This document shows positions 9,564-18,390 of a stretch of DNA of 64,000 bases, one piece after another; position 1 is the first letter of the stretch, and each line of letters opens with the position of its first letter. The DNA is from Nocardioides sp. JS614 (GTDB taxonomy: Bacteria > Actinomycetota > Actinomycetes > Propionibacteriales > Nocardioidaceae). A program made the translations under genes and the position numbers. The stretch lies in contig NC_008699.1 in assembly GCF_000015265.1 (NCBI RefSeq), positions 1,116,001-1,180,000 of the forward strand. The letters run 5' to 3'. The notes under the pieces were generated by a model. It searched no databases and was not told where the DNA came from. It was given only the letters and a program-made list of their open reading frames with translations.

Positions 9564-10547
9564 CTTCTGCGGCTGGTGCTCGGAGATGATCCGGCGGATC
9601 GTGCCGCTGCGCGCGCGCATCACGATCGAGTGCGTGGTCACGCTGTCGGACCGGTAGCGAACGCCGCGCAGCAGCTCGCCGTCGGTGATGCCGGTGGCGA
9701 CGAAGAACGTGTCGTCGCCGGTGACCAGGTCCTCGGTGGAGAGCACGTGGTCGGGGTCGAGGTCGTGGCCGGCGTCGATCGCCTTCTGCCGCTCCTTGTC
9801 GCCCTGCGGCCACAGGCGGCCCTGGATGACACCGCCGAGCGCCTTCATGGCGCACGCGGCGATGATCCCCTCGGGAGTGCCACCGATCCCGAGCAGCAGG
9901 TCGATGCCGGTCTCGGGCCGAGCGGCCATGATGGCGCCGGCGACGTCGCCGTCGGTGATGAACTTGATCATCGCCCCGGTGGCCCGGATCTCGTCGACCA
10001 GCTGGGCGTGCCGCGGCCGGTCAAGCAGCACCACGGTGACGTCGGAGGGGAGCTTGCCCTTGGCCTTCGCGACCTGGTGGATGTTCTCGGCGACGGGCAG
10101 GCGGATGTCCACGACGCCGGCCGCCTCGGGGCCGGTGACGAGCTTCTCCATGTAGAACACCGCCGACGGGTCGTACATCGACCCGCGCGGCGCGACCGCG
10201 AGCACGGAGACGGCGTTGGTCATCCCCTTCGCCGTGAGCGTGGTGCCGTCGATCGGGTCGACGGCGACGTCGCACTCCGGGCCGGTGCCGTCGCCGACCC
10301 GCTCCCCGTTGTAGAGCATCGGGGCGTTGTCCTTCTCGCCCTCGCCGATCACCACGGTGCCGTCCATGCCGATCGTGGAGATCATCACCCGCATCGCGTT
10401 GACCGCGACGCCGTCCGCGCCGTTCTTGTCACCGCGGCCGACCCAGCGGCCGGCGGCCATCGCGGCGGCCTCGGTGACCCGGACCAGCTCCAGGGCCAGG
10501 TTGCGATCGGGCGACTGGTCGGACTCGAGTGCGAAACCGTGGGGCAT
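9528..10547 (-). CDS. glpX: Class II fructose-1,6-bisphosphatase
   Basis: 339 aa, full length. Metal and substrate motifs typical of GlpX are present: DKNGADGVAVNAM, GEGEKDNAPM, VDPIDGTTLTAKG and GIGGTPEGIIAACAMKALGG. It removes the 1-phosphate of fructose-1,6-bisphosphate in gluconeogenesis and is the only FBPase in many actinobacteria. Its neighbourhood (fum upstream, a DUF4245 gene nearby) matches the mycobacterial Rv1098c-Rv1100 arrangement, with the molybdate operon inserted between. TAGAGT (10555-10560, minus strand) lies 7 nt before the ATG. Confidence 0.96.
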   Translation of the reverse strand: MPHGFALESDQSPDRNLALELVRVTEAAAMAAGRWVGRGDKNGADGVAVNAMRVMISTIGMDGTVVIGEGEKDNAPMLYNGERVGDGTGPECDVAVDPIDGTTLTAKGMTNAVSVLAVAPRGSMYDPSAVFYMEKLVTGPEAAGVVDIRLPVAENIHQVAKAKGKLPSDVTVVLLDRPRHAQLVDEIRATGAMIKFITDGDVAGAIMAARPETGIDLLLGIGGTPEGIIAACAMKALGGVIQGRLWPQGDKERQKAIDAGHDLDPDHVLSTEDLVTGDDTFFVATGITDGELLRGVRYRSDSVTTHSIVMRARSGTIRRIISEHQPQKLRAFSAVNFES

Positions 10548-10554
10548 GTCGGGG

Positions 10555-10560
10555 ACTCTA
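10555..10560 (-). promoter_or_regulatory. Leaderless -10 box of glpX
   Basis: TAGAGT is read on the minus strand, 7 nt before the glpX ATG. No ribosome binding site is present. Confidence 0.5.
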
Positions 10561-10576
10561 GCGTCGCCGGCGAAGG

Positions 10577-11617
10577 TCAGGTGCGGTAGACGGACACCTC
10601 GTTCGCCTTGACGGCGAACACCACGCGTACGCCGGGGGCCAGGTCGAGCTCGGCCACGGAGGGCACGGTCACGTCCGCGGCCAGGTGGCCGGCCCGGACC
10701 CGGACCTGGTCGCCGTGCGGCTCGAGGTCGGTGATCGTCACCGGCAGGATGTTGCGGGGGCTGCCGCCGGGGTCCTCCCGGAACACCGAGACGGCGCTCG
10801 GCCGGAACACCGCGACGGCCGGATCCCCGGGCCCCGGCCCGTCCTCGGCGGCGAGCCCGCGGATCGCGACCCCGGCGGTGTCCAGCACCGCGCCGTCGCG
10901 CCAGGTGCCGGCGATCATGTTCAGCCCGGCGATGCGGGCGGCGAACCGGCTGCGCGGCCGGGCCAGCACCTCGGCGCTCGGCCCGTCCTCGACGACCCGG
11001 CCACCGTCGAGCACGACGACCCGGTCGGCGAGCAGCAGCGCGTCGAGCACGTCGTGGGTGACCAGGACGACGGTCCGGCCGGCGAGCACCCGGCGCAGCG
11101 TCTGGCGCAGCGCCGGGGAGACGGCCACGTCCAGGGCGGCCATCGGCTCGTCGAGCAGCAGCAGCTCCGGCTCCGCGGCCAGGGCGCGGGCCACGGCGAC
11201 CCGCTGGGCCTGACCGCCGGAGATCGCCGCCGGCGGCCGGTCCGCCAGGTCTGCGGCGTCGACCTCCGTGAGCCAGTGCCGGGCGGCGGCTCGGGAGTCG
11301 TGCCGGCTGCGACCACGGCTGCGCGGACCGAAGGCCACGTTCTCGAGCACGCTCAGGTGGGGGAACAGCAGCGGGTCCTGGGCGAGCAGCGCGACCTGCC
11401 GGTCGTGCGGCGGCACGAACCGGCCCTCGCCGGTGAGCTCGCGCCCGCCGAGGCGCACCCGGCCGCGGTCGGGGCGCAGCAGGCCGGCGGCCACGGCCAG
11501 CGCCGTCGACTTCCCGGCCCCGTTGGGCCCCAGGAGCGCGACGGTCTCGCCGGCGGCGACCTCGAAGGCGACGTCGAGGTTCCGGTCGGCGACGGTGGCG
11601 CTGAGCTCCAGGCTCAC
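10577..11617 (-). CDS. modC: Molybdate ABC transporter ATP-binding protein
   Basis: 346 aa. The nucleotide-binding domain has Walker A GPNGAGKST, Q-loop LLAQDPLLFPHLSV, signature ISGGQAQR and Walker B LLLLDEPMAALD. A C-terminal TOBE/Mop-like domain (residues ~280-346, NILPVTITDLEPHGDQVRVRA) is the oxyanion-sensing part of ModC. The start overlaps the modB stop by 4 nt, so it is the last gene of the regulator-modA-modB-modC operon. It energises molybdate import for molybdenum cofactor enzymes. Confidence 0.92.
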   Translation of the reverse strand: MSLELSATVADRNLDVAFEVAAGETVALLGPNGAGKSTALAVAAGLLRPDRGRVRLGGRELTGEGRFVPPHDRQVALLAQDPLLFPHLSVLENVAFGPRSRGRSRHDSRAAARHWLTEVDAADLADRPPAAISGGQAQRVAVARALAAEPELLLLDEPMAALDVAVSPALRQTLRRVLAGRTVVLVTHDVLDALLLADRVVVLDGGRVVEDGPSAEVLARPRSRFAARIAGLNMIAGTWRDGAVLDTAGVAIRGLAAEDGPGPGDPAVAVFRPSAVSVFREDPGGSPRNILPVTITDLEPHGDQVRVRAGHLAADVTVPSVAELDLAPGVRVVFAVKANEVSVYRT

Positions 11618-12381
11618 AGCCTGCTCCGTCCCTGACGAGCGAAGCCGATGACGAGCACGGCGACCACGACCAGCACCAGCGAGAGGGCGACCGCGGCGTC
11701 GACGTCGGTCTCCCGCTGCTTGTAGATCTCCAGCGGCAGGGTGCGGGTGACGCCCTGCAGGCTGCCTGCGAAGGTGATCGTCGCGCCGAACTCGCCCAGG
11801 GACCGGGCGAAGGCGAGCACCGCGCCGGAGACCAGGCCGGGCAGCACCAGCGGCAGCGTCACCCGGCGGAACACCGTGGTCGGACGGGCGCCGAGGGAGG
11901 CGGCGACGACGTCGTACCGTCGACCGGCCGTGCGCAGCGCGCCCTCGAGGCTGACCACCAGGAAGGGCATGGCGACGAACGTCTGCGCCAGCACGACAGC
12001 CGCGGTCGAGAACGCGACCTGGAGGCCGAGCAGGTCGAGCTCCTCGCCGAGCAGTCCCCGGCGACCGAACGTGTAGAGCAGCGCGATGCCGCCGACCACC
12101 GGCGGCAACACCAGCGGCAGCAGCACCAGCGAGCGCAGCGCCCCCTGCCCGGGGAACGAGGTGCGCGCGAGCACGACGGCCATCGGCGTACCGAACAGGA
12201 TGCAGAGCAGCGTGCTGAGCGCGGAGGTGCGCAGGCTCAGCCAGAGCGCGTCCTTCGACGCCTCGGAGGTGATCAGCGAGCCGAAGTCCGCCCAGTCCAC
12301 GCGCACCACGATCGCGACGACGGGCAGCAGCACGAACGCCGCTCCGAGCGCCGCCGGGATGTAGAGCCAGCGGGGGATCAC
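11614..12381 (-). CDS. modB: Molybdate ABC transporter permease
   Basis: 255 aa with about five to six hydrophobic spans. The EAA-loop region ASLGARPTTVFRRVTLPLVLPGL is where ModC docks. The SLGEFGATITFAGS stretch is characteristic of molybdate/sulfate permeases. It lies 7 nt after modA and overlaps modC by 4 nt. The protein is in the cytoplasmic membrane and works with ModA and ModC. Confidence 0.92.
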   Translation of the reverse strand: MIPRWLYIPAALGAAFVLLPVVAIVVRVDWADFGSLITSEASKDALWLSLRTSALSTLLCILFGTPMAVVLARTSFPGQGALRSLVLLPLVLPPVVGGIALLYTFGRRGLLGEELDLLGLQVAFSTAAVVLAQTFVAMPFLVVSLEGALRTAGRRYDVVAASLGARPTTVFRRVTLPLVLPGLVSGAVLAFARSLGEFGATITFAGSLQGVTRTLPLEIYKQRETDVDAAVALSLVLVVVAVLVIGFARQGRSRL

Positions 12382-12388
12382 GGCGTGC

Positions 12389-13147
12389 TCACGGCCGGCC
12401 GAAGCCGTCGTCGGTGAGGATGCTCTGGCCCGTGCCGCCCAGCACGAACCCCACGAAGTCGGCGGCCAGGCCGGACTCGTCGGAGTCGGCGATCGGGGCG
12501 ATCGGGTAGGTGTTCACGACCTTCCCGGACTCGGGGAACGTGACGCCCTGGACGTCGTCGCCCGCGGCGGCGATGTCGGTGACGTACACGAGACCCGCCT
12601 CGCCCTCGCCGGAGCTGATCTTGCCGAGGACATCGGTCACCGACTGCTCCTCGCTGACCGGGTCGAGGGTCACGCCGGCCACCCCGGCGACCGACTGCGC
12701 GGCAGCGCCGCACGGGACCTCGGGGGCGCAGATGACCAGGGCGAGGCCCGGCTTCGCCAGGTCCTGGAAGGTCCGGATGCCCGCGGGGTTGCCCGGGGGC
12801 ACGGCGATCTCGAGCGTGTTCGTGGCGAACGCCTCCGGCTCGGCGCCGGTGAGGTCCGCGGCGACCAGCTGGTCCATGTTGGCGGTGTCGGCGGAGGCGA
12901 ACACGTCGGCCGGGGCGCCCTCCTGGATCTGGGTTGCCAGGTCGGAGGAGCCGCCGAAGCTGAGCTGGACGTCGACGCCGTCGTGCTCCTTCTCGAACTC
13001 CGTGGCGATGTCCTCGAAGGCCGCGGTGAGCGAGGCCGCGGCGTACACGGTCAGGGTGGTCTGCTCGTCGTCCCCGCCGCAGGCGGAGAGCGGCAGCGCG
13101 AGGGCGAGGACCAGGGGCAGGACGAGGCGGTGCTGACGGCCGGTCAC
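12389..13147 (-). CDS. modA: Molybdate-binding lipoprotein
   Basis: 252 aa. The N-terminus has a lipoprotein signal (hydrophobic run ending in the lipobox LSAC, then GGDDEQ), so it is anchored outside the membrane. The body is a type II periplasmic-binding fold with the ModA blocks LTVYAAASLTAAFEDI, LSFGGSSDLATQI, GAPADVFASAD and EAGLVYVTD, whose Ser residues contact the oxyanion. The 5' end overlaps the regulator gene by 4 nt. Tungstate binding is equally possible. Confidence 0.93.
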   Translation of the reverse strand: MTGRQHRLVLPLVLALALPLSACGGDDEQTTLTVYAAASLTAAFEDIATEFEKEHDGVDVQLSFGGSSDLATQIQEGAPADVFASADTANMDQLVAADLTGAEPEAFATNTLEIAVPPGNPAGIRTFQDLAKPGLALVICAPEVPCGAAAQSVAGVAGVTLDPVSEEQSVTDVLGKISSGEGEAGLVYVTDIAAAGDDVQGVTFPESGKVVNTYPIAPIADSDESGLAADFVGFVLGGTGQSILTDDGFGRP

Positions 13148-13539
13148 GGGCGCTCCACGACGACGTTGGTGGACTTGACCGAGGCGATCGCCCGGACGCC
13201 GGGCTCGAGGCCGAGCTCGTCGGCCGCCTCGCTGCTCATCAGCGAGACCATCCGGTAGGGGCCGCAGATCATCTCGACCTGCGCCATGACGGTGTCCTTC
13301 TTGACCTTCGTGACGATCCCGGCGAGCCGGTTGCGGGCGCTGACCGCCGCGGCGCGGGTGGCCTCGCGGTCGGGGTGGTCGGCCAGCGACTCCGCCAGGG
13401 CGGCCAGGTCCGCGCCCGGCACCACGCTCCGCCCGTCCTGCTGCCGGGTCGCGAGCCGGCCGGCCTCCACCCAGCGGCGTACCGTGTCGTCGCTCACCCC
13501 GAGCAGCTCCGCCGCCTCCGCAATCCGGTAGCTCATCAC
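13144..13539 (-). CDS. Molybdate-operon regulator: MerR/Xis-like HTH plus TOBE (Mop) domain
   Basis: 131 aa. Residues ~2-60 form a winged helix (YRIAEAAELLGVSDDTVRRWVEAGRL) as in excisionase/MerR-like DNA-binding domains. Residues ~68-131 form a single TOBE/Mop domain (SARNRLAGIVTKVKKDTVMAQVEM, then VRAIASVKSTNVVVE), which binds molybdate in ModE-type proteins. It leads the mod operon and overlaps modA by 4 nt, so it is the likely molybdate-responsive regulator. CATAAT lies 6 nt before the GTG at 13539, which favours that codon; an ATG follows directly at 13536. Confidence 0.85.
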   Translation of the reverse strand: MMSYRIAEAAELLGVSDDTVRRWVEAGRLATRQQDGRSVVPGADLAALAESLADHPDREATRAAAVSARNRLAGIVTKVKKDTVMAQVEMICGPYRMVSLMSSEAADELGLEPGVRAIASVKSTNVVVERP

Positions 13540-13545
13540 GGTCCG

Positions 13546-13579
13546 ATTATGCCGCAAATACGGCTGATATCGCCACAAT
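13546..13579 (-). promoter_or_regulatory. Promoter and candidate operator of the molybdate operon
   Basis: On the minus strand CATAAT (13546-13551) is a -10 box 6 nt before the first GTG. It sits in an imperfect inverted repeat, ATTATGCCG (13546-13554) / CGCCACAAT (13571-13579). That encloses a second dyad, GCCG-N6-CGGC (13551-13564). A dyad overlapping the -10 box fits a repressor site for the HTH-TOBE protein, but this is inferred. Confidence 0.45.
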
Positions 13580-13624
13580 AACCCGCTTCTGCGATTCTTT
13601 TGGATCCTCCGGTCGGCTCGGGTC

Positions 13625-13712
13625 GGTTTCCCCGGTTCACCGGGGAAACCGGAACTGTTGGGCCGAAACTTCGGGCCAGAAGTTCCAACTTCCCCGGTGA
13701 ACCGGGGAAACC
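13625..13712. repeat. Palindromic intergenic element, copy B
   Basis: 13625-13650 is the same 26-bp palindrome as at 701-726, with one change at its centre (C for A). The following GGAACTGTTG, CGAAACTTCGG and AGAAGTTCC blocks are also shared with copy A. Here an extra inverted copy of the palindrome (13690-13712) closes the element, so the whole unit can fold into one long hairpin with inner hairpins. It lies between the molybdate regulator and the DUF4245 gene, which diverge. Confidence 0.7.
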
Positions 13713-13764
13713 GCCCGCCAGGTCACCGCGCCGGGTGCGGCGGGGCGGCTGAGAGGATGGGCCG

Positions 13765-14328
13765 GTGACGCAGACGGACACCGGGCGCCCCGGTCGCTAC
13801 CCACGGACCACCGGGGGGCTGGTGGGCTCGATCATCGTGCTGGTGCTCGCGGTGGTCGCCATCGTGCTGGTGCGCGGGATGTTCCGGGAGACGCCGAGCT
13901 ACGAGCCCGAGCACGTCGACTACCTCGCGCTGGTCACCAGCGTGCAGCAGGTCGGGCTGACGCCGGCCTACCCGGCCGAGCTGCCGGCGGGCTGGTACGT
14001 CAAGGACGCCACGTTCGCCCCGGGTGACCGGCCGGTGCTCGATCTCGCGATGACCACGGCCGATGGCCGCTTCGCCGGCCTGCACCAGGAGGACCGCGCC
14101 GTCGACGAGCTCGTCGGGAGGTACGTCGGCGGTGATGCGACCGAGGGCGACCCGGTGCGGATCGAGGGCGCCGTCGCCCCCGAGTGGCGGACCTTCTCCG
14201 ACCCCGGCGGCGACCATGCCTTCGCGGCCGAGCTCGGGGAGGAGACGATCCTCGTCTACGGCTCGGCGAGCGAGGACGAGCTGCGCGACCTGGTCGAGTC
14301 GCTCACCACGGACAAGCTGGCGCCGTAG
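13765..14328 (+). CDS. DUF4245 membrane-anchored protein
   Basis: 187 aa. It has a short basic N-terminus, one membrane helix at residues ~17-38 (GGLVGSIIVLVLAVVAIVLV) and an extracytoplasmic domain with PAYPAELPAGWYVKDATF and PEWRTFSDP blocks. This matches the DUF4245 family, whose mycobacterial member lies next to glpX. The function is unknown. It starts with GTG, and GAGGAT lies 6-7 nt upstream. A strong hairpin follows the stop. Confidence 0.8.
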   Translation: MTQTDTGRPGRYPRTTGGLVGSIIVLVLAVVAIVLVRGMFRETPSYEPEHVDYLALVTSVQQVGLTPAYPAELPAGWYVKDATFAPGDRPVLDLAMTTADGRFAGLHQEDRAVDELVGRYVGGDATEGDPVRIEGAVAPEWRTFSDPGGDHAFAAELGEETILVYGSASEDELRDLVESLTTDKLAP

Positions 14329-14334
14329 CAGCGA

Positions 14335-14371
14335 AGTCCCCCGCCCCGCGTGGATCGCGGGACGGGGGACT
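14335..14371. terminator. Bidirectional hairpin terminator
   Basis: AGTCCCCCG and CGGGGGACT, with inner CCCGCG/CGCGGG, form a long GC stem around a TGGAT loop. It lies between the convergent DUF4245 and DUF11-type genes. Confidence 0.8.
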
Positions 14372-14386
14372 CGAGCGACCCCCCGG

Positions 14387-16564
14387 TCAGTCCAGAGTCA
14401 CCGATGTGTTGGTCGTAGCGGTCGAGGTCCTCACCCTGACGGTAACGACGTCGTTGTGAGCGAGGTTCTTGCCGGCACTGGTCGTCGGCACGTACACCCA
14501 CCGAACGTTGGGGGATGCCGCCAGCGACTTGGTCGCCTTCGCGACGACATTCCCGCCCTTGATCACCTTGACGGTGAATGCGCAGGCCGACGTGCAGGTG
14601 AAGCGCAGGCCGACCTTCTTGATGCTCCCGGGGTCTCCGGAGCGGTTGCCGTTCGGGCCGACCAAGACGCCGGCCGCCGGCTGCACCGCGTCGCCGACGA
14701 TGGCGATGTCGGCCGACGACGAGCTGTTGGTCGGGTCGTCGGGCGAGCTCACCGTCGCGGTGTTCGTGATGTGGTAGTACTGCGGCTCGTCGGCCGTGCG
14801 CACGCCCACGCAGGTGACCTGGATGTCGGCGTTCCACGCCTGCGACCAGTCCTCGTTGTAGAAGCGGAACATGTAGTTGTTGCCGCGCTGCTCCTTGCCG
14901 AGCGAGAGGACGCTCGCGTCCTGGCCGGCGTAGCCGCCGGTGATCGCGTTGGCGCTCGACCCGCACTGCTCGATGCCCTCGTCCCGGCTCTCCGGACCCA
15001 CCGAGATGGTGTCCTGCTGGGTGGTGAGGGGCAGGGTCGCGGTGTGGCCGTTGCTCGACGCCGTCTCGGGCGCCAGGCAGTCGACGTCGAACGTCGCGGC
15101 GGTGCCGACCTCGTGGTCGACCACCCAGCGCCACACGTTGGCGTCGGCGTACGACGAGCGGATCACGGCGATCCCACTGGTCACGGTGTGCTCGGGAGCG
15201 ATCGGGGTGTACCCGGTCGAGCAGGACACGGTCACCAGCTCGCCGTTGGTGTCGGGCGATGAGGCGGAGATCGTGCCCTGGGCGGTCGAGTCGGTCAGGT
15301 CGATCGTGTGCGTGTGACCGTTGCTGGAACCGATCGTCTCGTCCAGGCAGGTCACCTTGACCTTGCCCTGGCCGCGCTGCTCGCCGAGGTTGCTCGCGGT
15401 CACCGTCCAGCCCTTGATCCCGGACTGGACCGTGGGCTTGCTCTTCGCGACGACGATGTCGGCGTAGTCACCACCCTGATCCACCGCGTCGAGCAGCAGC
15501 CCGCCGTCGGTCGGCACGTACCCGGTGGGGCACAAGACGCTGTAGGTCTTGGTCGCGCCGGCCGGGAGGTCGGCGAAGACCTCCTGCTTCTGCACGTCGA
15601 CGATGTGGCCGGCCGTCGCCGGCAGGCCGGCGCTGCTCACCGTGTCGCTGATCGTGGCCTGGAGGTACACGTTGGAGCTCGTGCCGGGCGGGAGGACCCC
15701 GCCGGTGCAGCTCAGGGTCCGCCCGGTGACCGAGCACCAGTCGGGTCGGCTCAGGGAGCCGGGCACGTAGGTCAGGTCGCTCGGCAGCAGGTCGCTGATC
15801 GTGATGTTGCTGGCACCCGCGTCGCCGTTGTTGGCGATCGCGATCTTGTACTCGACGGTGTCACCGGGCGCCGCCTGGATCGAAGACTCGTAGTCGCGAG
15901 TCAGGTCGTAGTGCGTGCCCGCGAAGTCCAGCGCGGTGACGTAGCCCTCGCCGAAGACGCCCGATCCAAGTCCGAAGCCGAAAGCTGTGACGGTCGCCGT
16001 GGGGAATGCGGTCCGCCACTGGTCTAAGGTGCCGTGCCAGGTCGACCCGGAGCCGCCACCGACGACGGGCGCGCCCGCCACGAACGCGCCGAAGTCGCCA
16101 GGGTTGCCCAGCGGCTCGTTCAGCCACCAGTCGTTGCCGTAGAAGGTCGACTCGCCGATCAGCTCGCCGTCGCTGACCCCGTCGCCCGTGACATCGACCT
16201 TGAGCACGAAGCCCGGCGGGATCGTCCCCAGGATCGTGGTGTACGCAAGGCTCGGCTCGCCGATCGTCGCCAGTGGCTTGGACGTCGCGACGTACTCGCC
16301 GACCTTGTCGGTCGAGTTCCAGTCTTCCGTCCAGATGTGTAGGCCGTCTCGGGTCCAGTCCTCGTGGCCGGTCGCCCGCACGTCACGCAACGCCGGGTCG
16401 AAGGTGATCGGCGGCGCGACGCTCGCCACGGTCTTCTCGATCGACAGGTCGGCCGCGGGCGCCGCTTGGGCCGGCCCGATGGCGAGGAGCGGGAACACCA
16501 GCGTGGTCGCACCGACCACCGCCGCTAGTCCCCCCATTCGCAGCTTGCTGGACATGCGTCGCAT
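14387..16564 (-). CDS. Large secreted protein with DUF11-type repeat domain
   Basis: 725 aa. A signal peptide is clear (MRRMSSKLRMGG, hydrophobic core, cleavage near AQA-AP). Residues ~230-330 contain a DUF11-like module (GDTVEYKIAIANNGDAGASN, ISDLLPSDLTYVPGS), a beta-sandwich repeat common in actinobacterial surface proteins. The remainder is rich in paired cysteines and SSNGHT repeats with no recognised catalytic motif. There is no LPXTG or C-terminal membrane anchor, so it is probably released or wall-associated. The ATG at 16564 is preceded by GGGAAGGGA, a good ribosome binding site, unlike most neighbours. The 16565-16789 gap holds its promoter region and no gene I can support. Confidence 0.8.
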   Translation of the reverse strand: MRRMSSKLRMGGLAAVVGATTLVFPLLAIGPAQAAPAADLSIEKTVASVAPPITFDPALRDVRATGHEDWTRDGLHIWTEDWNSTDKVGEYVATSKPLATIGEPSLAYTTILGTIPPGFVLKVDVTGDGVSDGELIGESTFYGNDWWLNEPLGNPGDFGAFVAGAPVVGGGSGSTWHGTLDQWRTAFPTATVTAFGFGLGSGVFGEGYVTALDFAGTHYDLTRDYESSIQAAPGDTVEYKIAIANNGDAGASNITISDLLPSDLTYVPGSLSRPDWCSVTGRTLSCTGGVLPPGTSSNVYLQATISDTVSSAGLPATAGHIVDVQKQEVFADLPAGATKTYSVLCPTGYVPTDGGLLLDAVDQGGDYADIVVAKSKPTVQSGIKGWTVTASNLGEQRGQGKVKVTCLDETIGSSNGHTHTIDLTDSTAQGTISASSPDTNGELVTVSCSTGYTPIAPEHTVTSGIAVIRSSYADANVWRWVVDHEVGTAATFDVDCLAPETASSNGHTATLPLTTQQDTISVGPESRDEGIEQCGSSANAITGGYAGQDASVLSLGKEQRGNNYMFRFYNEDWSQAWNADIQVTCVGVRTADEPQYYHITNTATVSSPDDPTNSSSSADIAIVGDAVQPAAGVLVGPNGNRSGDPGSIKKVGLRFTCTSACAFTVKVIKGGNVVAKATKSLAASPNVRWVYVPTTSAGKNLAHNDVVTVRVRTSTATTNTSVTLD

Positions 16565-16789
16565 GCTCGTTCCCTTCCCCCAGGGGTCACGCACCCGAGC
16601 ACGCACCACAGCCGTTACTAACAGCCGAACGTTAGGGCCGGGTGCGGCTCAGATCACACCGAAATTCAAAAGAATCTCCACGGGAGATCCACGGGGCGGT
16701 AACAGCGGGCGGCTCACGCTCAACAGGACGGTAACGTCTGGTCCACAGGATCAGACATTTGGTAAAGACCGGACTAGCCCGGCCGATAT

Positions 16790-17023
16790 TCATCGTCCGT
16801 CTTCACTGCCCTCGTCGTCGGCCTCGATCGCGGCATCCAGCCGCTCCCGAGCGCCGTCGAGCCAGTTCTGGCAGATGGTGGCCAGCCGCTCGCCGCGCTC
16901 CCACAGCGCCAGCGACTCCTCGAGCGTGGTGCCGCCGGTCTCGAGGCGGCGGACCACCTCGACCAGCTCCTCGCGGGCCGCTTCGTACGACGGGGTCTGG
17001 TCCGGCTCAGCCTTCTTGGACAT
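16790..17023 (-). CDS. xseB: Exodeoxyribonuclease VII small subunit
   Basis: 77 aa, typical length. The [20 protein letters not shown] and [19 protein letters not shown] blocks define the family. It forms the helical tentacles that bind XseA in the enzyme that trims single-stranded DNA into oligonucleotides. Its ATG overlaps the xseA stop by 17 nt, so it is translated downstream of xseA. Confidence 0.95.
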
Positions 17024-18242
17024 CGAGCTCCTCGGTGCTGGTGGTGGTGGCGTGGATCCGGCCGTCGGCGACGCGCACGCTGACCTGCTGCTTCGGCGCG
17101 ACGGCACCGACCGAGGTGACCACGTGGCCGTCGGCGTCCTGGAGCACGGCGTACCCGCGTTGCAGGGTGGCCAGCGGGGACAGCGCCCGGGCGCGGGCCC
17201 GGTGGTGGCCGATGTCGTCGGCCGCCCGGTCCAGCGCGTGGCCCAGGCAGCGCCGGGCCCGGTCGCGCAGCTGGTCGACCTCGTCGCGCCGGGCGTCGAG
17301 GAGCATCCGCGGGTCGGCCAGCGCCGGCCGGGAGCGGAGCCCGTCGAGGCCCGCCTGTTCCCGGGCGATCCACCTGGCCAGTGCGCCGCGCGCCCGCTCC
17401 CGGGCACGGCGCACGTTGCGCTGCTCCTCGGCCACGTCCGGGACCACGAGCTTGGCGGCATCCGTGGGCGTCGAGGCGCGGACATCGGCGACCAGGTCGA
17501 GCAGCGGGGAGTCGGGCTCGTGGCCGATCGCGGAGACCAGCGGCGTGCGGATCCGGTGCACCGCGCGGATCAGCGCCTCGTCGGAGAACGGCAGCAGGTC
17601 CTCGACCGAGCCGCCGCCCCGGGCGACCACGATCACCTCGACCGCCGGATCACGGTCGAGGCGCTCGACCGCCTCGATCACCTCGCTGGCCGACCGCGGC
17701 CCCTGCATCGCGGCGTACGCGATCTCGAAGGCGACGGCGGGCCACCGGCGGCGGGCGTTCTCGAGCACGTCGCGCTCGGCGGCGCTGTTGGGGGCGGTGA
17801 CCAGGCCGACGGTGCCGGGCAGGAACGGCAGCGGTCGCTTGAGCTCGGCGGCGAAGAGTCCCTCGGCAGCCAGCAGCTGGCGCCGTCGCTCGAGCCGGGC
17901 GAGCAGCTCGCCCAGGCCGACCATGCGGATCTCGCGGGCGTACAGCGAGAGCGTGCCGCGGTTGGCGTAGTACGACGGCTTCGCGTGCAGGACCACGCTG
18001 GCGCCCTCGACCAGGGGCGGGTTCAGGCCGTCGAACAGCGTGCGCGAGCAGGTCACCGGCACCGAGATGTCGGCGACGGCGTCGCGCAGGGTGAGGAACA
18101 CCGTGTTCAGGCCGGGTCGCCGGCTGACCTGCGCCACCTGGCCCTCGACCCACACCGCGCCGAGCCGGTCGACCCAGCCGGCGATCGCGTTCGCGATCTG
18201 CCGGACCGGGGCCGGCGACTCGAGCGAGCTCTCCAGGGCCAT
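17007..18242 (-). CDS. xseA: Exodeoxyribonuclease VII large subunit
   Basis: 411 aa. It has an N-terminal OB-fold ([25 protein letters not shown]), the catalytic domain with [39 protein letters not shown] and [28 protein letters not shown], and a C-terminal coiled coil ending in [13 protein letters not shown]. It degrades single-stranded DNA bidirectionally with XseB. The ATG at 18242 has TAGGGT 7 nt upstream. It is divergent from ispH, as in mycobacteria. Confidence 0.95.
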
Positions 18243-18249
18243 GGCCGGG

Positions 18250-18255
18250 ACCCTA
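18250..18255 (-). promoter_or_regulatory. Leaderless -10 box of xseA
   Basis: TAGGGT is read on the minus strand, 7 nt before the xseA ATG, with no ribosome binding site. Confidence 0.5.
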
Positions 18256-18377
18256 CCGAGCAGCGCCGACAGACTGCTTCTTCCACGATGGGCCCGGGCC
18301 CGGGGCCGGGGCCGGGGCATGGCCAGTCTCGGGCACCGGGCCGACGGGCGGCGGGCGCTCTCCACAGGCCCGGTCCG

Positions 18378-18383
18378 TAGACT
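18378..18383 (+). promoter_or_regulatory. Leaderless -10 box of ispH
   Basis: TAGACT lies 7 nt before the ispH ATG at 18391. The same hexamer lies 8 nt before ychF. Confidence 0.5.
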
Positions 18384-18390
18384 CGGGGTC

